This document shows, piece by piece, positions 1 through 5,084 of a stretch of DNA of 8,553 bases (position 1 is the stretch's first letter; every line of letters begins with the position of its first letter). The notes beneath the pieces were generated by a model. The model had not been told where the DNA came from and ran no database searches. It worked only from the letters and a program-made list of their open reading frames with translations. The stretch is from an uncultured Prevotella sp. (GTDB lineage Bacteria; Bacteroidota; Bacteroidia; Bacteroidales; Bacteroidaceae). Both the position numbers and the translations under genes were made by a program. The stretch is taken from NCBI GenBank assembly GCA_900543975.1, contig UQTI01000086.1:1-8553 (forward strand), read 5' to 3'.

Positions 1-1
1 G

Positions 2-664
2 CTAGAGCGATATTTTTTTTGACGTGTATCTACTAGCATCGCGGATACGCTTACGCTTGTAGGTGTCGGCTGAAGGCATGGTGATGCGTAGGCGTAAAAT
101 CACGCCCACATGATGGAGCTGAAAATTAGCATTGTTGAGACCTGTTGCCGTGGTAATGTCGGACACGAGGTAGTCGTATTTTGTCAGATGGGCATAGGAG
201 CCGTTGCCTGTCTGTGTCTGGCCTGTGTAGTCAACAGCCACGACGGGCTTGGCCGTCACCTTGTCTACAATAGGATAATATGCCACATATTGCTCGTCTT
301 TCTTCAGTTGGAAGCTTGAACTTGAGAAGGTGGCCTCCTGTGTGCCTGCACCGCTTAGCATGTAGATGGGCACCTGTTGGCTGTCTGTCAGTCCGAATAC
401 GCCCATCACGTCGCCTTCGCTCCATGTGAAGCTCAGTCCCTGCTCGTTTGGCTTGAGGGAGATATACTTTGGGCCTCCCTTCTTTGATACTTTGGCTGAG
501 CGTTGGAAGGTGTCATCAGGAACGAAGTTTGTTGCTTTCATCACAAGAGAGCTGTTGTCACCCTGTCGTGTGTCGGGAGTGACATCTGCCTGTGAACAGG
601 CAGTCAAAAAACTAATTGACATCATAGCTATTGCCGATGCCACAAGTGAGAATAATTTTTTCAT
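2..664 (-). CDS. Fimbrillin-like (Mfa/FimB-type) lipoprotein, short or truncated
   Basis: Probable surface lipoprotein related to Bacteroidales fimbrillins, which are exported as lipoproteins and build or anchor fimbriae. Residues 1-23 form a lipoprotein signal peptide with lipobox L-T-A-C, making Cys23 the lipidated residue. The following part carries fimbrillin-like marks: FTWSEGDVMGVF around residues 79-90, a later QYVAYYPI block, and HHVGVILRLRITMP near residue 190. The ATG at 664 is preceded by a purine-rich AAGAAGAAA stretch. Known relatives are usually about 300 aa or longer, so 220 aa is short. The last 17 residues or so are unusually basic, and the stop lies two bases from the window edge, so a frameshift or premature stop is possible. 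It lies downstream of the small peptide gene at 823-1047 with no promoter seen between them, which suggests one transcript. Family assignment is fairly secure; intactness is not. Confidence 0.75.
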   Translation of the reverse strand: MKKLFSLVASAIAMMSISFLTACSQADVTPDTRQGDNSSLVMKATNFVPDDTFQRSAKVSKKGGPKYISLKPNEQGLSFTWSEGDVMGVFGLTDSQQVPIYMLSGAGTQEATFSSSSFQLKKDEQYVAYYPIVDKVTAKPVVAVDYTGQTQTGNGSYAHLTKYDYLVSDITTATGLNNANFQLHHVGVILRLRITMPSADTYKRKRIRDASRYTSKKISL

Positions 665-683
665 GTCGTTTCTTCTTTTTTCT

Positions 684-698
684 AATTGGTTTCCAATT
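684..698 (-). other. Small perfect hairpin in the fimbrillin-like gene leader
   Basis: AATTGG and CCAATT are perfect inverted repeats around a 3-nt loop, ending 20 nt before the ATG at 664. The stem is A/T-rich and weak. It could modulate translation start or bind a dimeric regulator; neither is shown by the sequence. Confidence 0.35.
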
Positions 699-822
699 TG
701 GTTTTTGTCTACTTCTTGCTTTCGTCTTAGTCTGTCACAGAGTTGTTGTGCAGAGATGTTCCGCCATAAAAATGTGGACAGTTGCGGAGATTTTTGTTTT
801 TTTGTAGGTCTGTACAGTTGCT

Positions 823-1047
823 CTATTCGTTTTCCTGGCTGTTGCCGAGAATGTTATCGTTGCTCTTCGCTCCCCACACGGCATCGTCTTCTGTGTCTGT
901 GTCGTCGTAGAAGTTAGAACCTTTGGCTCCCCATCCAAAGTTGTCGCCGCTACCGGTGATGCCCGATGCAGCGAGCAATGAGCCTGTCTCTGCCTTCAAT
1001 ACCTTGAGGCATGGCTTTGTGTAAAAGATCTGTTTTTTCATTTTCAT
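823..1047 (-). CDS. Small peptide of unknown function, Prevotella type (74 aa)
   Basis: A 74-residue protein starting MKMKKQIFYTKP; the ATG at 1041 is an equally possible start. I chose the ATG at 1047 because a longer reading frame would need a TTG at 1140 that lies inside the promoter -7 box. It has no hydrophobic membrane segment. The layout is a basic N-terminus, a short segment ending in LLAASG (residues 24-29), and a polar Asp/Asn/Gly-rich tail. The tetrapeptide WGAK occurs twice, at residues 39-42 and 58-61. From memory, short proteins with this layout (basic start, Pro, LLAAS-like block, acidic Trp-containing tail) are frequent in Prevotella beside fimbrial or surface genes and have no assigned function. 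It is the first gene of a likely two-gene unit with the fimbrillin-like lipoprotein. A role in surface or secreted-peptide biology is only an inference from that neighbour. Confidence 0.65.
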   Translation of the reverse strand: MKMKKQIFYTKPCLKVLKAETGSLLAASGITGSGDNFGWGAKGSNFYDDTDTEDDAVWGAKSNDNILGNSQENE

Positions 1048-1137
1048 TATATTTTTAGTTGTTGTAATAATAAGATTGCATTTGCGGTTGTTTCGGGCAT
1101 GGATTTTTATGCACCGATTCCCGTTTTTGTGTAGATG

Positions 1138-1145
1138 CAAAGTTA
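1138..1145 (-). promoter_or_regulatory. Bacteroidetes -7 promoter box (TAACTTTG) for the peptide/fimbrillin unit
   Basis: Perfect match to the TAnnTTTG element of Bacteroidetes primary sigma promoters, read on the minus strand. I see no good TTTG at the -33 position. Transcription would start near 1131, leaving a leader of about 85 nt before the ATG at 1047. That leader contains a small hairpin (GGGCAT at 1095-1100 pairing with ATGC and CC around 1109-1115). Confidence 0.6.
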
Positions 1146-1328
1146 TGAAGATTAAAGATAATAGATGTTTTTACGGTGTTGACAATAATTTACGACGTTG
1201 TGTAAAATGATAATACGGAAATGTGAGTGTGAGGCAACAGAAGTGTTGAATATTTGTGACGGTGAGCCGCGCGTCTAAGTTATGGCAGTTTTAGGAGCTT
1301 GTGTTGTGGCAGGTTTATGGCTGTAGCG
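1146..1328. other. Intergenic stretch without recognised genes
   Basis: This 183-nt stretch separates the regulator gene from the peptide/fimbrillin promoter. I see no gene, no G/C-rich hairpin followed by a T-run on the minus strand, and no strong repeat. Confidence 0.5.
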
Positions 1329-1544
1329 TTATTTTTTTTGCTTGTCAACCTCGTTGTCGTAGAGTTCGAAGAAATTGCGTTGTAAAATGCGAGATATGCG
1401 TGTCAGCATGTCGGTGTCAATGCTCTTGCGCTTGAATATCGAATACACGTTTGTGCGTTCGCAACAAAGCTTGCGTGCAAACCAGCTTACGGAGCGTTCT
1501 TGCCGCTCCAGTTCTGATTTTATTTCAAGGCCAATGTGTATCAT
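1329..1544 (-). CDS. Short XRE-type helix-turn-helix regulator (71 aa)
   Basis: A small DNA-binding protein. Residues 18-26 (SVSWFARKL) look like the first helix of the HTH, and residues 29-39 (ERTNVYSIFKR) like the recognition helix. They are followed by SIDTDMLTRISRIL and a short NFFELY tail typical of Bacteroidetes single-domain XRE-like proteins. There is no sensor or peptidase domain, so it probably acts as a DNA-binding dimer whose targets are unknown. The start is the ATG at 1544. I find no -7 box in the 50 nt before it; the nearest one on this strand is at 1942-1949. Its message may therefore carry the structured RNA at 1596-1938 as a leader of roughly 390 nt. The C-terminus is Lys-rich (DKQKK). 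Confidence 0.75.
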   Translation of the reverse strand: MIHIGLEIKSELERQERSVSWFARKLCCERTNVYSIFKRKSIDTDMLTRISRILQRNFFELYDNEVDKQKK

Positions 1545-1595
1545 ATGCTTTTTGTGTTAATTAAGTGAGAGTAAATTGGTATTCGTTATTTTGGT

Positions 1596-1938
1596 AAAGA
1601 GAAAACGTGGGAAGACCTTGATCTTTAAGTATCTTACCCCAACATCAGGCCTTCGCATTGCCTTTCCAAGAGATAAGACAATCAAGATCCAGCCCACGTT
1701 GAGAGATATTATAGACCTCTCGCCCCGTTTGACGGGGGGAAAGGGTATAATACACCAACATGGACGTTTCTTGAATTGTCGGATCTTCCTTGGAATATCA
1801 AAGTTGCGAAGTTTGATGTTGGAAGAGGCGCCGTAATTCCAAAACGTCCTTTTTTGCATGTGTCGCATCCTTATGGCATGCAGACGACACGCTCCAAAAT
1901 AAGTGACATCGCGCAACCATACAGGCTGCGTTCTGTCA
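1596..1938 (-). ncRNA. Candidate large structured RNA (about 340 nt), or structured leader of the XRE-type gene
   Basis: Read on the minus strand, this segment folds almost throughout. P1 (1938-1904) has TGACA/TGTCA, a 3x3 internal loop GAA/CGA, then a 7-bp stem with loop TGTAT. P2 (1890-1860) has 11 pairs closed by loop ATAA. P3 (1824-1637) is a long hairpin of 69 pairs in ten nested helices, ending in CCCCGT/ACGGGG around loop CAA. P4 (about 1639-1609) is a weaker hairpin overlapping the base of P3, followed by a T-rich stretch, and may mark the 3' end. All seven G-U wobbles (six in P3, one in P1) would be A-C mismatches on the plus strand, which fixes the sense. A -7 box (1942-1949) would start transcription at about 1935-1938, exactly at P1. 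It shows none of the hallmark motifs of tmRNA, RNase P RNA or SRP RNA. The 3' end and the function are unknown. Confidence 0.6.
1637..1824 (-). repeat. 188-nt long imperfect inverted repeat (P3 of the candidate RNA)
   Basis: The two halves pair in strictly nested order: 1824-1814 with 1647-1637, 1811-1805 with 1657-1651, 1795-1789 with 1670-1664, 1786-1783 with 1674-1671, 1780-1770 with 1686-1677 (one bulge), 1765-1756 with 1701-1692, 1753-1746 with 1713-1706, 1744-1739 with 1721-1716, and 1737-1732 with 1728-1723. Small loops and bulges separate the helices. As DNA it could instead be a palindromic mobile element of MITE type, but I see no target-site duplication. Confidence 0.7.
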
Positions 1939-1941
1939 TTG

Positions 1942-1949
1942 CAAAGTTA
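1942..1949 (-). promoter_or_regulatory. Bacteroidetes -7 promoter box (TAACTTTG) for the structured RNA
   Basis: Perfect TAnnTTTG followed by C, identical to the boxes before the PAP2 gene and the small peptide gene. No clear TTTG at -33; the upstream 25 nt are A/T-rich. The expected start is about 1935-1938, which is the first base of helix P1. Confidence 0.6.
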
Positions 1950-1950
1950 A

Positions 1951-2119
1951 CGTTTTATTCGTAAAATTGGTAATTTTTTTTTGTAAATCTTGATTTATTA
2001 TAAAAAATCTGTGCTTGTGTCGGTCTGTCAAGGTTGTCAAACTTATACATTGTGGTGCTCTGTATGGTTATGACAAAAAATATTTTTTATTTTTATGTTG
2101 TAGGTGTTTGGCTTTTTTG
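1951..2119. other. A/T-rich intergenic stretch
   Basis: No gene recognised. It contains long A and T runs, including the perfect 14-bp palindrome A6-TA-T6 at 2075-2088. It lies between two back-to-back candidate promoters, minus at 1942-1949 and plus at 2120-2127. Confidence 0.5.
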
Positions 2120-2127
2120 TACATTTG
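2097..2127 (+). promoter_or_regulatory. Possible plus-strand Bacteroidetes promoter
   Basis: TACATTTG at 2120-2127 fits TAnnTTTG, and GTTG at 2097-2100 fits three of four bases of the -33 TTTG with the expected 19-nt spacer. Transcription would start near 2134 and run into the terminator at 2260-2295. There is no convincing protein gene in between, so a short non-coding transcript is the only visible product. Confidence 0.35.
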
Positions 2128-2177
2128 TAATGTGATAAAGACATCTGATTTGGATAAAGATGATTCCGCATCAGGTC

Positions 2178-2243
2178 CATGATTACGGTTTGTAAATGTC
2201 ATGGTTTCGGTTTGCAAGTGCCATGGTTACGTTGGCTAATAGC
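2178..2243. repeat. Three degenerate 22-bp tandem repeats
   Basis: Units begin CATG at 2178, 2200 and 2222. Units 1 and 2 agree at 17 of 22 positions; unit 3 is more diverged (about 14 of 22). The period equals that of the separate repeat array at the end of nadB, but the sequences are only loosely similar. Confidence 0.6.
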
Positions 2244-2252
2244 CATTATAAT

Positions 2253-2300
2253 AAAAAAAGGCTGTCTGGAATGGTTTGTTTCCAGACAGCCTTTTGTCTT
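2253..2300. terminator. Bidirectional intrinsic terminator after nadB
   Basis: GGCTGTCTGGAA (2260-2271) and its exact complement (2280-2291) form a 12-bp stem around an 8-nt loop. On the minus strand the stem is followed by seven T (2259-2253), ending nadB about 100 nt after its stop. On the plus strand it is followed by TTTT, then GTC and TTTT, so it could also stop the candidate short plus-strand transcript. Confidence 0.85.
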
Positions 2301-2325
2301 TTATCGCATTAAGGTAATGCTTGCT

Positions 2326-2410
2326 TCTTTCTTGTGGCAAGCATTAGTCTTTCTTGTGGCAAGCATTAGTCTTTCTTGTTGTAAGCCATTAGTCTTTCTT
2401 GTCGTAGGCG
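2326..2410 (-). repeat. 22/23-bp tandem repeats copying the 3' end of nadB
   Basis: Units start at 2326, 2348, 2370 and 2393. The first two are identical 22-mers; the third is 23 bp and holds the real nadB stop; the last is the coding end itself. Read on the minus strand, the end of nadB (codons for DKKD plus TAA) recurs as near-identical AAGAAAGACTAA segments downstream. The pattern suggests replication slippage outward from the gene end. Confidence 0.8.
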
Positions 2411-3981
2411 TGGACAGGATAGTCGATGGTGTAATGAAGACCGCGACATTCCTTGCGCTCGATAGCCTGACGGGTGATGAGATAACCGACGTTTATCATG
2501 TTGCGAAGCTCGCAGATGTCGCGGCTTGCCTTAACATGCTTGAACAGGTCTTCGGTCTCTTCGTAGAGAAGGTCAAGACGGTCCCATGCGCGCTTCAGAC
2601 GGAGGTCGCTGCGCACGATGCCCACATAATTGCTCATGCACTCGCCAACCTCTTTTACGCTCTGTGTTATGAGCACGCGCTCCTCGTTGGTCAATGTTCC
2701 CTCGTCGTTCCATTCAGGCACAGCGGTGTTGAAATCGTAATTGTCGACCACTTTCAAGCTGTGCTTTGCTGCCGCATCAGCGTAGACAACGGCCTCGATG
2801 AGCGAGTTGCTGGCCAGACGGTTGCCGCCATGCAAGCCTGTGCATGAACATTCGCCGATGGCGTAGAGACGATGGATAGACGACTCGCCGTTAAGGTCTA
2901 CCTTGATGCCACCGCACATGTAGTGGGCTGCAGGGCGAACGGGAATATACTCTTTTGTTATGTCGATGCCTAACGACAGACACTTGTGGTAGATGTTGGG
3001 GAAATGGTGCTTGGTCTCTTCTGGGTCTTTGTGTGTGACATCCAAGCACACATGGTCGATGCCATGAATCTTCATCTCCTTGTCAATGGCGCGGGCCACG
3101 ATGTCGCGCGGAGCAAGCGACAGACGCTTGTCATATTTCTCCATGAACGACTCGCCGTTGGGAAGGCGCAGGATGCCGCCATAACCGCGCATGGCCTCGG
3201 TGATGAGGTAGGCGGGGTGGGTCTCACCGGGATGATAGAGTGAGGTGGGGTGGAACTGCACAAACTCCATGTCTTTAACCTCGCCCTTAGCACGATAAAC
3301 CATAGCTTCACCATCGCCCGTTGCTATGACGGGGTTTGTGGTTGTCTGGTAAACGGCTCCGCAGCCGCCGGTACACATGAGTGTTACTTTGCTCAGATAG
3401 GTATCTACCTTCTCTGTTTCGGGGTTGAGCACATAGGCTCCATAACACTCAATGTTGGGGGTGCGACGTGTCACCTCAATGCCAAGGTGGTGTTGTGTGA
3501 TAATCTCCACTGCGAAATGGTTCTCCTTAACCTCGATGTCGGGGTGGTTGCGCACGGCTTCCATCAGCCCTCGCTGTATCTCTGCACCTGTGTCATCGGC
3601 GTGGTGAAGGATGCGGAACTCAGAGTGTCCACCCTCACGGTGGAGGTCAAACTTGCCGTCGTCCTTGCGGTCAAAGTTTACGCCCCAGTTGACAAGCTCT
3701 TTTATCTGCTCAGGAGCGTTACGCACAACCATCTCAACAGCGGCAGGGTCGCTGATGTAGTCGCCGGCAATCATCGTGTCCTCGATGTGCTTATCGAAAT
3801 TGTCTACTTCAAGGTTGGTGACACTTGCCACACCGCCTTGCGCAAACTTGGTGTTGGCCTCGTCGAGAGTTGTCTTGCAGACGAGACAAATTTTACCCTT
3901 ATGCGCCCTTGCTATCTTCAGGGCGTAGCTCATGCCGGCTACTCCGGCACCGATAATTAGAAAATCGTATTTATAGACCAT
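2389..3981 (-). CDS. nadB: L-aspartate oxidase
   Basis: A cytoplasmic flavoenzyme that oxidises L-aspartate to iminoaspartate, which NadA condenses to quinolinate in de novo NAD synthesis. At 530 aa it matches the usual family length. The FAD-binding loop is IIGAGVAGMS (residues 9-18), and the family signature ANTKFAQGGVASV follows at 42-54. Residues corresponding to the E. coli active site are visible: E116 in REGGHSEFRILH, H244 in FHPTSL, R292 in LAPRDIVARA, H353 in RPAAHYMCGGI, and R388 in HGGNRLASNSL. These favour NadB over the related succinate dehydrogenase flavoprotein. The C-terminal helical domain (about 430-515) is present. A TTG at 4002 would add seven residues but lies inside the promoter -7 box, so I start at the ATG at 3981 (MVYKYDF). 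It appears to be a single-gene unit: nadA and nadC are not in the window. Confidence 0.95.
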   Translation of the reverse strand: MVYKYDFLIIGAGVAGMSYALKIARAHKGKICLVCKTTLDEANTKFAQGGVASVTNLEVDNFDKHIEDTMIAGDYISDPAAVEMVVRNAPEQIKELVNWGVNFDRKDDGKFDLHREGGHSEFRILHHADDTGAEIQRGLMEAVRNHPDIEVKENHFAVEIITQHHLGIEVTRRTPNIECYGAYVLNPETEKVDTYLSKVTLMCTGGCGAVYQTTTNPVIATGDGEAMVYRAKGEVKDMEFVQFHPTSLYHPGETHPAYLITEAMRGYGGILRLPNGESFMEKYDKRLSLAPRDIVARAIDKEMKIHGIDHVCLDVTHKDPEETKHHFPNIYHKCLSLGIDITKEYIPVRPAAHYMCGGIKVDLNGESSIHRLYAIGECSCTGLHGGNRLASNSLIEAVVYADAAAKHSLKVVDNYDFNTAVPEWNDEGTLTNEERVLITQSVKEVGECMSNYVGIVRSDLRLKRAWDRLDLLYEETEDLFKHVKASRDICELRNMINVGYLITRQAIERKECRGLHYTIDYPVHAYDKKD

Positions 3982-3999
3982 AATAGTGGAGAATTTCTG

Positions 4000-4007
4000 C
4001 AAAAGTA
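4000..4007 (-). promoter_or_regulatory. nadB promoter -7 box (TACTTTTG)
   Basis: Perfect TAnnTTTG on the minus strand. Transcription would begin near 3993, giving a leader of only about 12 nt before the ATG at 3981 and ruling out the TTG at 4002 as the start. The -33 element is weak. Confidence 0.55.
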
Positions 4008-4050
4008 TAAAATTTCTCGCTTTCTGCCATCTGTTTGCTTGTTTTTATTG

Positions 4051-4092
4051 TTTGCGAAGCAGCAAATTTAAATAACGTTAAGAGACGTTAAG
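4051..4092. promoter_or_regulatory. Repeated ACGTTAAG and small palindrome upstream of nadB
   Basis: ACGTTAAG occurs at 4075-4082 and again at 4085-4092, ten bases apart and so on the same helix face. TTTGC (4051-4055) and GCAAA (4062-4066) form an inverted repeat nearby. They lie about 45-85 bp upstream of the nadB -7 box. This could be a regulator site, but no known motif is recognised. Confidence 0.25.
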
Positions 4093-4140
4093 CACTTAGG
4101 CGCGTAACATCTCTTTAATTATTCTTTAACGGCTATTTGA

Positions 4141-4159
4141 AATTTGCCACTTCCAAATT
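4141..4159 (-). other. Weak inverted repeat at the PAP2 gene stop
   Basis: AATTTG (4141-4146) and CAAATT (4154-4159) pair across a 7-nt loop and overlap the stop codon. It is A/T-rich with no T-run, so termination here is doubtful and read-through toward nadB is possible. Confidence 0.25.
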
Positions 4160-4868
4160 AAATGAATTTGAGAACGGCATTGTAGTGCCCTGTAGCTGCA
4201 ACGATTAACAGAAGCGTGAAGATAGTGCCTCCTGTGCCTAAGATGATGTTTGCATAACAAGATCTGGTGGGTATCTCACGAGCTTTGTTGCTATTGAGAA
4301 ACGTTTCGTGTACTATGACATATAGGTAGGCTCTGTAGAGCAGCAATGCGTAAAATGTTCCAACAATACCTCCTGCCAGGATGTCGCCAGGGTAGTGGAC
4401 GCCGAGATAAATTCGGCTGTAGGTGTGAATAACTGCCCAGATATAAATGAAAGCCGTGAGGCGACGACTGCGGAAGAGCAGAGTCACCAATGCTGCTAAC
4501 GCAAACGAGTTGGCTGAATGGCATGACGGCATGCCGTAATGGCCGCTGTGATAGCCGTTCACGGTATGGATGAGCGCTGCGATGGGGCTGTCTGGATGAC
4601 AGGGTCGCGGACGACAGAAGATTGGACGCAGATAAGCCGCACAGGTCGTGTCTGCAAGCGTGATGGTTATGGCAAACATAAGCACAATAATGGCTGTCTG
4701 ACGTTTAAGCCCATACTTGTGCAAGATGACAAAAAATATTGCCATGTAAACAGGAACCCACACCCATTTCTCTGAGGTGAGATACATAAAACCATCAAAA
4801 AAGGAATTGTGAAAGCCGTTTAGCCACACCATCAGGTCGGCATCTGCGCGGCTGAGAATGTTCATCAT
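4158..4868 (-). CDS. PAP2-superfamily membrane phosphatase
   Basis: An integral membrane protein of 236 aa with about six hydrophobic segments and the three phosphatase motifs of the PAP2/type 2 phosphatidic acid phosphatase family. Motif 1 is R81-x6-R88-P89 (RPIFCRPRP), with Arg where Lys is usual. Motif 2 is P114-S-C-H117, with Cys where Gly is usual. Motif 3 is S151-R-x5-H158-x3-D162 (YSRIYLGVHYPGD). H117 and H158 are the expected catalytic pair, supported by D162. Relatives remove phosphate from phosphatidic acid, phosphatidylglycerol phosphate, undecaprenyl pyrophosphate or lipid A; the sequence does not tell which. The frame could open at a TTG at 4871, but ATG codons at 4868 and 4865 fit the promoter better; I use 4868. 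It is probably transcribed alone. Confidence 0.85.
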   Translation of the reverse strand: MMNILSRADADLMVWLNGFHNSFFDGFMYLTSEKWVWVPVYMAIFFVILHKYGLKRQTAIIVLMFAITITLADTTCAAYLRPIFCRPRPCHPDSPIAALIHTVNGYHSGHYGMPSCHSANSFALAALVTLLFRSRRLTAFIYIWAVIHTYSRIYLGVHYPGDILAGGIVGTFYALLLYRAYLYVIVHETFLNSNKAREIPTRSCYANIILGTGGTIFTLLLIVAATGHYNAVLKFI

Positions 4869-4894
4869 CAATATTATTCAAATCTTATATGCTG

Positions 4895-4902
4895 CAAAGT
4901 TA
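4895..4902 (-). promoter_or_regulatory. Promoter -7 box (TAACTTTG) for the PAP2 gene
   Basis: Perfect TAnnTTTG followed by C on the minus strand; the start is expected near 4888, giving a leader of about 20 nt to the ATG at 4868. No TTTG at -33. Confidence 0.6.
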
Positions 4903-5005
4903 CGCATTATCTGAATAATAATAGACTTTTTTGCCACAAAAGTGTTCTGTATTAACATAGAATAAACAAAAAAGCCCTCTTTTGCCAAAAGAAATCTTTT
5001 ATAGG

Positions 5006-5062
5006 CATAAAAAAAGGATTGCAATGGAGAATAAATCTCATCATTGCAATCCTTTATGTTTT
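5006..5062 (-). terminator. Strong intrinsic terminator after the TPR gene
   Basis: A 14-bp perfect stem pairs 5013-5026 with 5042-5055, with GAGA/TCTC extending it inward around an A/T loop. On the minus strand the stem is followed by a T-run, starting 30 nt after the TPR gene stop. It closes the TonB/SBP/TPR unit. Confidence 0.9.
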
Positions 5063-5084
5063 TATGATTTTTTTCTAACCATCA

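Noticed and set aside
735..938. A 67-aa minus-strand frame overlapping the small peptide gene
   Set aside because: Low-complexity Thr/Lys-rich shadow of the peptide gene in another frame.
823..1140. A 105-aa version of the small peptide
   Set aside because: It would start at a TTG inside the promoter -7 box; the ATG at 1047 fits the transcription start.
1179..1214. TTGACA followed by GATAAT, like a sigma-70 promoter
   Set aside because: The spacer is about 24 nt, and Bacteroidetes use the TTTG/TAnnTTTG pattern.
1557..1916. A 119-aa minus-strand reading frame
   Set aside because: It begins at a TTG inside hairpin P1, has no recognisable domain, other frames are also open, and the base pairing explains the sequence better.
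1596..1938. 6S RNA, tmRNA, RNase P RNA or SRP RNA
   Set aside because: None of the signature sequences is present, and the two 5' hairpins do not fit 6S; a covariance-model search would settle it.
2196..2312. A 38-aa plus-strand frame inside the possible short RNA
   Set aside because: It runs through the terminator stem-loop, so it would not be fully transcribed.
2178..2410. A CRISPR array
   Set aside because: The repeats are directly abutting 22-mers without spacers, and no cas gene is present.
2179..2847. A 222-aa plus-strand reading frame
   Set aside because: It passes through the terminator hairpin and lies mostly antisense to nadB; no domain.
3250..3960. A 236-aa plus-strand frame opposite nadB
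   Set aside because: Antisense shadow of a well-supported gene.
3982..4002. Seven extra N-terminal residues on NadB
   Set aside because: The TTG start overlaps the -7 box and would lie upstream of the transcription start.
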